Assembly: GCF_016695175.1 (NCBI RefSeq)
Contig: NZ_CP068023.1
Span: 3,053,501 to 3,117,500, forward strand
Direction of reading: 5' to 3'
From: Pseudoalteromonas sp. GCY
Lineage (GTDB): Bacteria > Pseudomonadota > Gammaproteobacteria > Enterobacterales > Alteromonadaceae
DNA: 64,000 nucleotides
The notes beneath the pieces were generated by a model. The model was not told the DNA's origin, ran no database searches, and was given only the letters and a program-made list of their open reading frames with translations. The translations under genes and the position numbers were made by a program. Of the stretch, positions 7,685-16,300 are shown in pieces; position 1 is the first letter of the stretch, and each line of letters starts with the position of its first letter.

Positions 7685-9077
7685 GGTTTTTCTCCAGTAA
7701 AGTAAATGGAATTGGGTCAAGTGGGAATCTTGGCCTTATCACGCCCAATGTATCTAAGTGCCCTGCCGCGTGCAGTCGGTCTAGTGCATAGCTAGAGCAC
7801 ATTTTCCCTTGGCAGTCTCCCATGCCAATACGGGTTCTCATTTTCACGCTAGATAAATCTTTTGCACCTTGTTGCAATGCTAAATCGAGTTGCTGGCGCT
7901 TTACTTGTTCGCAGCGACACACCACAGTATCTGGCTGGGTTAACGCTAGCAGCCCCTCTCGTCGCGCCGAGAAACGGTCAAATCCTGCTCTAAACTTCTG
8001 TGCTTGCTTACGCTTAGTCTTGAGCTTGCGCATTCGCGTGTGGAAGGCCGTTTCGCTTAAACAGGCTTGCTCATAGGCAAGCATGGTTGCGGCCATTTTT
8101 CCTTCAATGATAGCCGCTTCTGCGCCTAGCAAACCATTGGTATCACCACAGACAAAAATTGAATTTAAGCTGCTGCGTAAATTGTCATCTAATAAAGGCA
8201 CATAACCATTCGTGGTGGTGTACTGATGAGAAACCCCAAGTAGCATGGCAAGCTGGGTGCGGGCAACAAAACCATAGCCGACTCCTAGACTATCCACGGC
8301 TAAATGCTGTGCTTTTGACAAGTCCGCATGCCAATGCTCATCGTAAGGCGCTACGGTAACACTGGAGAGTTTTTCTTGGCCTTCTGCTTTCACAATGCCA
8401 TAGCCATACTTGAATGGAATATTATGCTTTTTGAGATACGCCAACATACTCAATCCCGAAAGCGTAAGCTTAGGTTTATTAAGCAGCGCCACAGTCTCTT
8501 TCGCCAGTTCACTAAAGCGACTCGCTTCATATACGCCAACCACTTGTGCACCAGATTTATGTAACTGGCAAGCAACCAGTGGCAATAATGGTCCAGTTCC
8601 GACTAAAGCCACTTTTTTCCCAGGGCGAACTAACCCACTTTTAAGCTGAAGTTGCATCCCGCCCATTAACATCACACCAGGTAACTGCCACCCTTCAAAT
8701 GGCACACTGCGCTCATGACAACCAGTTGCCAGAACCAACTTGGTGTAATCTATTTGTGTTAACTGATTTTGTGTTTGCAACAGCAAACCGTTTTCGCCTT
8801 CAGGCCCAAGCACTTTGGTTTGTAGTTGTAGCGTTATATCTTGTTTATGATGTTCGTAGCGTACCTTTAGTGCAGCCATCGCTCGTTTAAGATTTTCATC
8901 TAAATGAGGAAGCTTGCTCGCTTGTCGAAGTGGCCCGCGATAGATCACCCCACCAATTTTTGGTGCTTCATCAACTAAGGTGCTAGTAATGCCATATTTA
9001 GCCAGCTCAGCTGCACAGCTAACGCCTGCAGGTCCTGCACCAACAATAACTATTTTTTCTTTTTGACAACTAGGCAT
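7671..9077 (-). CDS. hcnB: hydrogen cyanide synthase subunit HcnB
   Basis: 468-aa FAD/NAD-type oxidoreductase with a C-terminal iron-sulfur domain. It opens with MPSCQKEKIVIVGAGPAG (GxGxxG near residue 11), has VYRGPLR, the second dinucleotide fold (VALVGTGPLLPLVACQL, about 160-175) and GxxxxxCGDT near 305. Cysteines CRCE (about 397) and GMGDCQGKMC (about 430) form the BFD-like [2Fe-2S] site found in HcnB and in opine/hydroxyproline dehydrogenase alpha subunits. The closing RPRFPLDPIPF segment also fits HcnB. The start complementary to 9075-9077 has GGAG upstream and lies 4 bases after the hcnA stop. Role: central subunit passing electrons from glycine oxidation. Confidence 0.82.
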   Translation of the reverse strand: MPSCQKEKIVIVGAGPAGVSCAAELAKYGITSTLVDEAPKIGGVIYRGPLRQASKLPHLDENLKRAMAALKVRYEHHKQDITLQLQTKVLGPEGENGLLLQTQNQLTQIDYTKLVLATGCHERSVPFEGWQLPGVMLMGGMQLQLKSGLVRPGKKVALVGTGPLLPLVACQLHKSGAQVVGVYEASRFSELAKETVALLNKPKLTLSGLSMLAYLKKHNIPFKYGYGIVKAEGQEKLSSVTVAPYDEHWHADLSKAQHLAVDSLGVGYGFVARTQLAMLLGVSHQYTTTNGYVPLLDDNLRSSLNSIFVCGDTNGLLGAEAAIIEGKMAATMLAYEQACLSETAFHTRMRKLKTKRKQAQKFRAGFDRFSARREGLLALTQPDTVVCRCEQVKRQQLDLALQQGAKDLSSVKMRTRIGMGDCQGKMCSSYALDRLHAAGHLDTLGVIRPRFPLDPIPFTLLEKNHEAV

Positions 9078-9081
9078 CACA

Positions 9082-9393
9082 CTATACTCCAACCTGCTTG
9101 AAACGATTTTGTTTAGTTTCAACCTGCATATTAGGTTGTACTAAGGTTTGGCAAGCCTTTTGTTTATGTTGTTTGTTTATTGTTATCTGACAACAATGAC
9201 AAACGCCCATACCACAATAAGCACCGGATACGGCCTCTCGATCGCTTTCCATGATTTGCTTGTAGTTCGCCGCAAGCAATACAGACAACACGGTTTCACC
9301 ATCGCATGCGTTAACCGCAATGTCGTCGATTTGAATTTGGAACTGTAACCCCTCAGGGTCTGTAATATCTTGCGTTCTGGATAGTTCAGACAT
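9082..9393 (-). CDS. hcnA: hydrogen cyanide synthase subunit HcnA ([2Fe-2S] protein)
   Basis: 103-aa ferredoxin-like small subunit, the same size as Pseudomonas HcnA (about 104 aa). Cysteines in CDGET (near residue 31), CGMGVCHCC (about 60-68) and ACQTLV (about 82) give the plant-type [2Fe-2S] pattern of HcnA and related small subunits. It probably relays electrons from the flavin subunits to the respiratory chain. The ATG complementary to 9391-9393 has AAGGAG at a suitable distance; a longer frame from 9438 lacks such a site. The gene is first in the hcnABC transcript; 87 bases upstream is an FNR/Anr-like palindrome. Confidence 0.8.
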   Translation of the reverse strand: MSELSRTQDITDPEGLQFQIQIDDIAVNACDGETVLSVLLAANYKQIMESDREAVSGAYCGMGVCHCCQITINKQHKQKACQTLVQPNMQVETKQNRFKQVGV

Positions 9394-9453
9394 GAAAAAA
9401 TGCTCCTTCAATAAAGTCGCACAAAGCCTACTATCCAAATATTAAAAATAAAC

Positions 9454-9479
9454 ACTTTATTTACTTTATTTACTTTAAT
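9454..9479. repeat. short tandem repeat in the hcnA promoter region
   Basis: Two full and one degenerate copies of the 9-mer ACTTTATTT, directly beside the FNR-like box. It gives a very AT-rich hcnA upstream region. Confidence 0.6.
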
Positions 9480-9493
9480 TTGATCCAAATTAA
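9480..9493 (-). promoter_or_regulatory. FNR/Anr-like binding site upstream of hcnA
   Basis: Reads TTAAT-TTGG-ATCAA toward hcnA, one mismatch from the FNR/Anr consensus TTGAT-N4-ATCAA. Pseudomonas hcnA is activated by ANR under low oxygen, so the site makes biological sense. The spacing to a clear -10 box could not be fixed. Confidence 0.5.
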
Positions 9494-9678
9494 CTTTTAA
9501 GCACTCTCGCGCTAATTCTGTTCGATTCGGTGCAAATACTGCACTCACCTCACTAAAACAGTGCAATGTGAACATATTTACAGACCAACAAAAACCACAT
9601 CTTATTGATATTAAATAATTTTAATTTCTGGCACAGTTTTTCCTTATCAACTAACACGACAAAGAAAGGAGCGTAATT

Positions 9679-9789
9679 ATGTACACTTTATATCAAACGA
9701 TGTACTTACTTTGGCATTTGGATGTGAGTATCTGGCCTGTGCACGATACAGCAACAAACCCAGTAGATGTAAAGGAGAAGGCACAATGA
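9679..9789 (+). CDS. 36-aa small protein, first gene of a micro-operon
   Basis: ATG at 9679 preceded by a strong AAAGGAG ribosome site; 36 codons, stop TGA overlapping the ATG of the next gene (ATGA). The peptide MYTLYQTMYLLWHLDVSIWP followed by a polar tail ending VDVKEKAQ has no recognised family. The first 20 residues are aromatic and hydrophobic and could touch a membrane. Strong ribosome site and translational coupling argue for real translation; it could be a leader peptide for the downstream HTH gene. It is too short for most gene callers. Confidence 0.5.
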   Translation: MYTLYQTMYLLWHLDVSIWPVHDTATNPVDVKEKAQ

Positions 9790-10013
9790 CACTTGGCAAA
9801 CTAGACACAGCAGTACATGCAGTAATGAACGATATGCTCACCCCATCACAAGCTGCAAAAGCCTATCATGTGCCACAACGAGCACTTTACGAAGCACTGC
9901 GACGCTCCCAAGAGAAACAGCAAACTCGATGGCAAAAATTAATGCATGAAAAGGCAAGGCTTGAGCAAAGTCTGGCACGGATAAATAAGGAACTGCATGA
10001 ACAATTTGTCTAA
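9786..10013 (+). CDS. small helix-turn-helix protein, 75 aa
   Basis: 75-aa basic protein. Residues about 17-38 (LTPSQAAKAYHVPQRALYEALRR) form a compact helix-turn-helix of the Psq/resolvase type; residues about 40-72 form a charged amphipathic helix suited to dimerisation. The ATG at 9786 is preceded by AAAGGAG and overlaps the stop of the 36-aa frame. The last bases overlap the GNAT gene, so the three genes are probably one transcript. Its position, divergent from hcnABC with a 290-bp shared upstream region, makes it a candidate local regulator; that role is inferred only. Confidence 0.65.
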   Translation: MTLGKLDTAVHAVMNDMLTPSQAAKAYHVPQRALYEALRRSQEKQQTRWQKLMHEKARLEQSLARINKELHEQFV

Positions 10014-10614
10014 TAGCGCTATGCAGCTTCGCATTATTCAGGCGCCTAGCTTGAAATACAATCGCTTAGATTGTCAGCTTTGGGTAAAACAACTCAGCGC
10101 AATGACGCAAGCCTGTATTAACCTAGGCGCTTCTATCGGTTTTTTGCCCTCTTCCTCAAGCAGAGCAATACAAAACTACTGGTGGCAAGTATTCGATGCT
10201 GTGATCAAGTCGCAAAAGACGCTTATTATCGCTGAACTTAATGGGGTAATGGCAGGTTGTGTGCAACTCTCTCCAGCAACAAAAGATAATGCTCAGCACC
10301 GGGCAGAAGTGGAAAAGCTATTAGTGCATCCAAACAGCCGACGAAAAGGCGTGGCAACAAAGCTGATGCAAGCCATAGAGCAAGAATCTACACGGCAGCA
10401 GATATCGTTACTCGTCCTTGATACACAATCGGATTCGGACGCAGAAATCCTATATCAGAGTTTGGGCTTTAAAGTCGCAGGGCAAATCCCTCATTTTGTC
10501 AGTGATGCGCGCGGTGACTTCCATGCCACCACATACTATTACAAATTGCTTGCACCGACCTTGCGCAATCGTATTGAGCGCGCAGCTCAAGCGCGTTATG
10601 TCAATGAATATTAG
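9997..10614 (+). CDS. GNAT family N-acetyltransferase
   Basis: 205-aa acetyl-CoA-dependent acetyltransferase. The acetyl-CoA loop RRKGVATKLM is near residue 110, preceded by the beta-4 strand VEKLLVHP; LYQSLGF near 148 is the usual motif B region. The substrate cannot be inferred. The ATG at 9997 lies inside the last codons of the HTH gene (17-base overlap), so translation is likely coupled. The N-terminal 40 residues are specific to this protein. It converges on the SDR gene ending at 10624 with only nine bases between. Confidence 0.75.
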   Translation: MNNLSNSAMQLRIIQAPSLKYNRLDCQLWVKQLSAMTQACINLGASIGFLPSSSSRAIQNYWWQVFDAVIKSQKTLIIAELNGVMAGCVQLSPATKDNAQHRAEVEKLLVHPNSRRKGVATKLMQAIEQESTRQQISLLVLDTQSDSDAEILYQSLGFKVAGQIPHFVSDARGDFHATTYYYKLLAPTLRNRIERAAQARYVNEY

Positions 10615-10623
10615 CAAAATAGT

Positions 10624-11229
10624 CTAATCAAGCGACTCGCTACGACTTTCATTCAGGCGATAAAAAAACAACTTACCGATGTGCTGCGGTGTAGTTACAG
10701 CCTCTAAGATTGGAGCAGCGCCTTGTGGTATGCTCATCACATTGGGATTATTGATAGTAAGACCATCGCGCAGCTTAGTATCTATTGCCCCGGGACACAG
10801 TACCGTTATTTTGTAGCCATCTTTGTGAAGACCTTTAGATAAGGTCACCACGCCGGCTTTCGCCGCACAATAAGACGTCCAATCTTTGTAACTGTTAAAT
10901 GCCGCCGTCGACGCCACATTGACCAAATGTACCGCTTTGTTTGCTTTAATTGCAGCACGAGAGATTAAATAAGTACCAATTAGGTTTACTTCGATGTCAC
11001 GGATCCAAAGATTTGGGTCAGAGTCTGCCACTAAACTTGAGTAAAGCGTTCCTGCCGCATTGATTACACAGTCATAAGATTTGTCGTCAACAAAACGCTC
11101 AACTTCAGCTGGTTTAGAGACATCAAGCTGCGCGCGCGATGGTGCTTCCACTTCGTGTCCTAAGCGCTTCAATTCATCGCTTAAATAAACGGCAAGACCA
11201 CCCTGTCCGCCCGTTATTAACACTTTCAT
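10624..11229 (-). CDS. short-chain dehydrogenase/reductase, 201 aa
   Basis: NAD(P)-dependent SDR with the glycine motif TGGQGGLA near residue 6, NAAG near 66, catalytic Ser in VASTAAF and YxxxK (YCAAK) near 125. It is shorter than classical SDRs (about 250 aa), as the substrate-binding C-terminal part is reduced. It is the third gene of a unit with a cytidylyltransferase-like gene (start overlaps that gene by 4 bases) and a second SDR. The combination suggests modification of a sugar or polyol phosphate that is then activated with CTP, but no substrate can be named. Confidence 0.75.
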   Translation of the reverse strand: MKVLITGGQGGLAVYLSDELKRLGHEVEAPSRAQLDVSKPAEVERFVDDKSYDCVINAAGTLYSSLVADSDPNLWIRDIEVNLIGTYLISRAAIKANKAVHLVNVASTAAFNSYKDWTSYCAAKAGVVTLSKGLHKDGYKITVLCPGAIDTKLRDGLTINNPNVMSIPQGAAPILEAVTTPQHIGKLFFYRLNESRSESLD

Positions 11230-11675
11230 TTCTGTGGCTCTGGGATCGGATGATTGTCGCTTTGCTCAATCAGCTTTTTATACTGATCGTAGATTTTTTG
11301 CTTTAAGTTACTAGAGCTAACCCCAGCACCATAAGGAAAGTAAAATACCTGAACTCCAAGCTCTTTCAGATAATCATATTTTCCCTTCCAATCATCGCCA
11401 ATCACGAACACATCAATATTTAGATTTTTCACCGTTTCACGATGATCTAAAGTACGTTGTGGAATAGCAAGATCTGGGTCTCTTAACCCTTCGATGATCG
11501 CCAAACGCTCTTCAAATGGCACTGCCGGTGGCTTTTTATAAGAACAAACAAGTTCATCGGTGCTCACACCAACGATCAACGTGTCTCCTAAACCTCGGCC
11601 ATAACTAATCATTTTTAAATGATTACTGTGAAATAAATCAAATGTTCCTGAGACATAAACAATTTTATTTTTCAT
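11226..11675 (-). CDS. cytidylyltransferase-like protein (TagD/GCT family)
   Basis: 149-aa nucleotidyltransferase of the glycerol-3-phosphate cytidylyltransferase superfamily, which links CTP to an alcohol phosphate. GTFDLFHSNH near residue 10 corresponds to the GxFDxxHxGH motif, with Asn where Gly is usual; VGVSTDE near 36 and VFVIGDDWKGKYDYLKE near 90 match TagD closely; GVSSS near 118 replaces the RTxGISTT signature. The altered signature residues suggest a divergent substrate. It lies between two SDR genes in the same direction, six bases downstream of the first and overlapping the second by 4 bases. No capsule, teichoic acid or phosphonate genes are nearby. Confidence 0.7.
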   Translation of the reverse strand: MKNKIVYVSGTFDLFHSNHLKMISYGRGLGDTLIVGVSTDELVCSYKKPPAVPFEERLAIIEGLRDPDLAIPQRTLDHRETVKNLNIDVFVIGDDWKGKYDYLKELGVQVFYFPYGAGVSSSNLKQKIYDQYKKLIEQSDNHPIPEPQK

Positions 11676-11681
11676 AAATTG

Positions 11682-12428
11682 CTATTTCCCTCCAGCTAAA
11701 TCAATAAAAGTTCCTGTAACAAAGCTTGCTTCATTACTCAAAAGCCAAGCGATGGCATTAGCAACCTCAATTGCGGTTCCACCTCGCTTCAGCGGTAAAA
11801 AATCGGCTAGACGATCAACTCGGTTTGGTTCGCCACCGTCGCCGTGGATATCGGTATAAATACAGCCCGGTCTCACGCAGTTCACGCGGATCTGCTCAGC
11901 GGCTAATTCCAGAGATAAACCTTTAGTGAAGCTGTCTATTGCACCTTTTGCAGCCGCGTAGTCAACATACTCATTAGCCCCACCTAAATAAGAAGCTGCC
12001 GACGATACATTCACTATTGCGCACTGAGCTGGATTGGCACTCAAACGCATGTGTTTAATTGCTTCGCGAGCACAAATAAAATACGGCGTAACATTATTAG
12101 TAAGCATATTGTTGATTCGCGCTGCAGTCATGTGTTCAACTCGAGTCTGCACGTTCAGCACGCCCGCGTTGTTAACCAAATGCGTAACTATGCCAATATC
12201 GGTCTTTATCTTGTCAAACATTGCCTCTACAGATTTTTCATCTGTGACATCTGCTTGTAACAAATGCGCTTTACCATTATTACTTAGGATGGTATCAGCA
12301 ACCGTTTCTGCGGCTTGCACATTCTGCTTGTAATTTATAACAACAGTAAATCCTTGTTGTCCCAGCAGTTGAGCCGTTGCCGCACCAATCCCACGGCTCG
12401 CACCGGTGATAAGTACCACTTTTTGCAT
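11682..12428 (-). CDS. SDR family oxidoreductase (FabG-like), 248 aa
   Basis: Classical SDR. TGASRGIGAA near residue 7 binds NADP; NNAG near 88; catalytic Ser in VNVSSAAS near 142, YxxxK (YAAAK) near 157; PGCIYTDIHGDGGEPNR near 188; C-terminal VTGTFIDLAGG as in glucose-1-dehydrogenase-like and FabG-like enzymes. First gene of the SDR / cytidylyltransferase / SDR unit, with a 27-bp gap to the stop side of the Lrp-type gene, so it could also be read through from that promoter. Substrate unknown. Confidence 0.8.
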   Translation of the reverse strand: MQKVVLITGASRGIGAATAQLLGQQGFTVVINYKQNVQAAETVADTILSNNGKAHLLQADVTDEKSVEAMFDKIKTDIGIVTHLVNNAGVLNVQTRVEHMTAARINNMLTNNVTPYFICAREAIKHMRLSANPAQCAIVNVSSAASYLGGANEYVDYAAAKGAIDSFTKGLSLELAAEQIRVNCVRPGCIYTDIHGDGGEPNRVDRLADFLPLKRGGTAIEVANAIAWLLSNEASFVTGTFIDLAGGK

Positions 12429-12455
12429 CTATTATTCCTTAAATTGGGCCAACAA

Positions 12456-12944
12456 TTACTGATAGTTCAGCACTTCAACACCCATGTCTTCTTTGACGTG
12501 TTCTATCACCATATAGGTATGATTTGTACCAACTCCAGGTATTTCAACAATTTGACCTAATACCTCACGATATTGACGCATATCCTGGACTCGGATCTTA
12601 ACTAAATAATCAAAGCCACCAGCTACCATATCACAAGAAACGACGTTGGGGATTTTTACAATATGCTGTTTAAACACCTCAAATACCGCTTCGGTCGAGC
12701 TTTTTAAGGTGATTTCCACATGCGCAACCAAATGCTGGCCAAGTTTTGCGGCATTTAATCTTGCCGTATACCCTTCGATATACCCCTCCGACTCGAGTTT
12801 TTTTACTCGGTCGAGACAAGGACTCGGACTCAAGTTTACCTCTTTCGCCAAGTTTACATTAGAGATCCGACCATTGCGCTGGAGCGCGTCTAAGATTGCT
12901 AAATCGATGCGATCTAATACCCGAGTTTTAATGGAAGTCGTCAT
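12456..12944 (-). CDS. Lrp/AsnC family transcriptional regulator, probable regulator of putA
   Basis: 162-aa Lrp-type protein: N-terminal winged helix (residues 10-70, RIDLAILDALQRNGRISNVNLA and the LSPSPCLDRVKKLE recognition helix) and a C-terminal RAM ligand-binding domain (VAGGFDYLVKIRV near 110). It is divergent from putA. In species whose PutA has no DNA-binding domain, an adjacent Lrp-type activator (PutR) controls putA in response to proline; the same is inferred here. Upstream ATG at 12944 fits the family length. Confidence 0.82.
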   Translation of the reverse strand: MTTSIKTRVLDRIDLAILDALQRNGRISNVNLAKEVNLSPSPCLDRVKKLESEGYIEGYTARLNAAKLGQHLVAHVEITLKSSTEAVFEVFKQHIVKIPNVVSCDMVAGGFDYLVKIRVQDMRQYREVLGQIVEIPGVGTNHTYMVIEHVKEDMGVEVLNYQ

Positions 12945-13350
12945 ATCAGCATAAAATTTTGTGAGGGTTTGAGATTACCCGCAAATTTACCGTATTCCTT
13001 GAAAATAAAACAGCATATTCTGCTGTCTTTTCGATAGAATGCCCGCGAAATTAACGATAAAGGGCAAAGCGGCTTATTTCAGTCTTTAACGCGGCTTTGT
13101 TCGAACATTTAAATTATGCATTCTGGCTAAAATTTGAACCCCCAAATGGGTGTGTTATGGTTAGCAATGTGACTGCATCATTTTGTCGTAATTGAGGCTT
13201 CCTATACAAATTAAACTACACTTTCAACCTTTGGTTGCTTAGTTTGGCATCAGTTCAGATGTAGTTTTGTAATCTGCACATTAAGGTGTGTGATTCCATA
13301 GGCAGGCGCGAATTACATGTATTTTTGACTCCAATTTTTGAGGGTTGCTT
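12945..13350. promoter_or_regulatory. putA / lrp-type divergent regulatory region (406 bp, no gene)
   Basis: No supportable gene. It holds an ACAGCA-TATTC-TGCTGT dyad at 13010-13026, close to the Lrp-type 15-mer pattern and followed by a short T stretch, and several AT-rich segments. TGAGGG at 13339-13344 is the ribosome site of putA. Confidence 0.5.
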
Positions 13351-16300
13351 ATGCTTTATAACGGCGATTTGACAACTAACTGTCCTATCCGACAAAAGAT
13401 CCGTGATTTTTACCGCATCGATGAGAACGCAGTAATTGATCATATTTTACCTTTAGCTGAGGTAGGCGTTACAGCTCGAAGCCGAGCATGGGAACGTGCA
13501 CGTCAAATGGTATTGAACATTCGTAGAGATCAAGATGGTCAAAACGGTGTAGACGCGCTTTTAAATGAATTCTCTCTTTCTACCGAAGAAGGCGTGGTAC
13601 TGATGTGTTTGGCCGAAGCTTTACTTCGTGTACCAGACAAAGCAACACAAGAAAGCCTGATCCGCGACAAGCTCGCAAAAGGCGACTGGAGTTCACACTT
13701 AGGCAGCAGCGACTCGTTATTTGTTAACGCTTCAAGCTGGGGTCTACTCGTTACCGGTAAAATGGTTAACTATTCAGACAAGAATAAAGAAGAACAATTT
13801 GGCGTGCTAAAGCGTACAATTGGTCGTCTTGGTGAGCCAGTTATCCGTAAATCCGTTAACTATGCAATGAAGATCATGGGTAAGCAGTTTGTAATGGGTG
13901 AAACCATTCAAGATGCTATCGATCGTGCCGCGGATAAAGAACAAAAAGGCTATGTATATTCGTACGACATGCTAGGTGAAGGCGCACGTACGATGAAAGA
14001 TGCAGATCGTTACTTCCAAAGCTATATGACCGCTATTCACGCGATCGGTAAAGCTGCGAAAGGCCGTGGCCCAATTAAGAGCCCAGGTATCTCAGTGAAG
14101 CTTTCAGCTATTCACCCGCGCTACGAATTCACACATCGCGACCGCGTGATGGACGAGCTTGTACCTAAGCTAAAAGAACTTGCGATTGCTGCGAAAGAAT
14201 ACGATATCGGTTTCACTGTTGATGCGGAAGAAGCGGACCGTTTAGATATCTCACTAGATGTCATCGAAGCGGTATTCTCAGACGATGCGCTTGGCGACTG
14301 GAATGGTTTTGGTCTTGCAGTACAAGCATATCAAAAACGTGCCATTTTCGTTGTTGAATGGGTGGCTGAACTTGCTCGTCGCGTAGGCCGCAAACTGATG
14401 GTGCGTCTAGTTAAAGGTGCTTACTGGGATACAGAAATCAAAACCACTCAACAAGATGGTCTTGAGCACTTCCCTGTGTTCACTCGTAAAGCAACGACTG
14501 ACGTTTCTTATAAAGCGTGTGCTATTAAGCTCCTTGAAGCACGCGATGTGCTATTCCCGCAGTTTGCGACGCATAATGCTTATACCGCAGCAACCATTCT
14601 AGAAGTGGCCAAAGGCGATAACAAAGGGTTCGAATTCCAACGTTTACACGGTATGGGCGAATCACTTTACGACCAAATCGTTGAAAACGAAGGAATTCAG
14701 TGTCGTGTGTATGCGCCAGTTGGTCAGCACGAAGACCTACTTGCTTATCTGGTACGTCGTCTACTTGAAAATGGTGCAAACTCATCATTCGTAAATGCGA
14801 TTGTGGATACCACTAAGCCTGTTGAGTCACTACTTCCTGATCCTGTAGAAACACTACAAGGCCTACGTAACCGTTACAATACGCAGATTAAGCTACCTAT
14901 CGAGCTTTATGGCGATGAGCGTCCAAACTCAAAAGGTAAAGACCTAACGGACATCAACGATTTAACACCGTTTAAAGAAAACCTAGACAACTGGTTTAAC
15001 GAACACCTAATCGATGAAAGCCAAGTACCAGAAGGTCACCTTGCTGTTCGTAACCCTGCGAACCACAAACAAGTGATTGGATCTGTGCCTTTACACGATG
15101 AAGCACATATGCAAAGCGTGCTTGCCAATGCTGATGCGGCTTTTGAAAGTTGGTCTCAAACCTCTGTTGAAGAGCGTGCAAACCTACTACGCCGTACTGC
15201 TGACATCCTTGAGCGTCACCATGACGAACTCGTTGCTATCTGTATTAAAGAAGCAGGTAAAGTAACCCAAGACAGCATCGATGAAGTACGTGAAGCCGTT
15301 GACTTCTGTCGCTACTATGCAGCACGTGCAGAAGAGCTTTCTAAAGATGAGCGCTTTGAAGCTCGTGGCGTGATTTTATGTATCAGCCCGTGGAACTTCC
15401 CGCTTGCGATCTTCTTAGGTCAGGTAGCTGCTGCTATCGTGACGGGTAATACCGTTATTGCAAAGCCAGCTGAACAAACCAGTATGATTGCACTGCGTTG
15501 TATCGAACTAATGCATACTGTTGGTTTACCAGAGCACGTAGTACAACCGGTTATCGCACGCGGTAGCGAAGTGGGTAAACACATCGTGCCTGACGAGCGT
15601 ATCCAAGCGGTTATGTTCACAGGTTCAACAGAGACAGGTACGCTTATCTCGCAAATTCTTGCCGAGCGTAACGATATTCAGGTTCCTCTGATCGCAGAAA
15701 CTGGTGGTCAAAACTGTATGATCGTTGACTCAACAGCATTACCAGAGCAAGTGGTTGACGATGTTATTTCATCAGGTTTCCAAAGTGCCGGTCAACGCTG
15801 TTCAGCACTTCGTGTGTTGTTCTTACAAGAAGATGTTGCTGATGGTATCATTGAAATGATCCAAGGCGCGCTTAAAGAGCTACATATCGGCGACCCATCG
15901 CTACTATCTACAGACGTAGGCCCAGTAATCGACGAAAAAGCGCTGACCACTTTGACTAAGCACGTTGATTACATGAAGTCGAACGGCAAGCTACTATTCG
16001 AAGCTAAGATCCCTGATAACAGTGAGAACGGCGCTTACTTCTTCGCTCCGCGCCTATATGAGATTTCTGATCTATCCGTGCTTAAGCGTGAAGTATTCGG
16101 TCCGGTAGTCCACGTTATACGCTTCAAAGCAGATCAACTTGATAATGTGATCGATCAAATCAATGGTACAGGCTACGGTCTAACGATGGGTGTTCATTCA
16201 CGTATCGAAGAGCGCTGCGAATACCTAGCTAAGATGTCGCGTGCGGGTAACGTATACGTGAACCGTAACATGATTGGTGCGATCGTTGGTGTTCAGCCAT

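Noticed and set aside
6479-9393. D-hydroxyproline or opine dehydrogenase reading of the three-gene operon
   Set aside because: Homologous and not fully excluded, but the gene order, the HcnA length, the RPRFPLDPIPF end of HcnB and the HcnC N-terminal motif fit cyanide synthase better, and no hydroxyproline pathway genes are adjacent.
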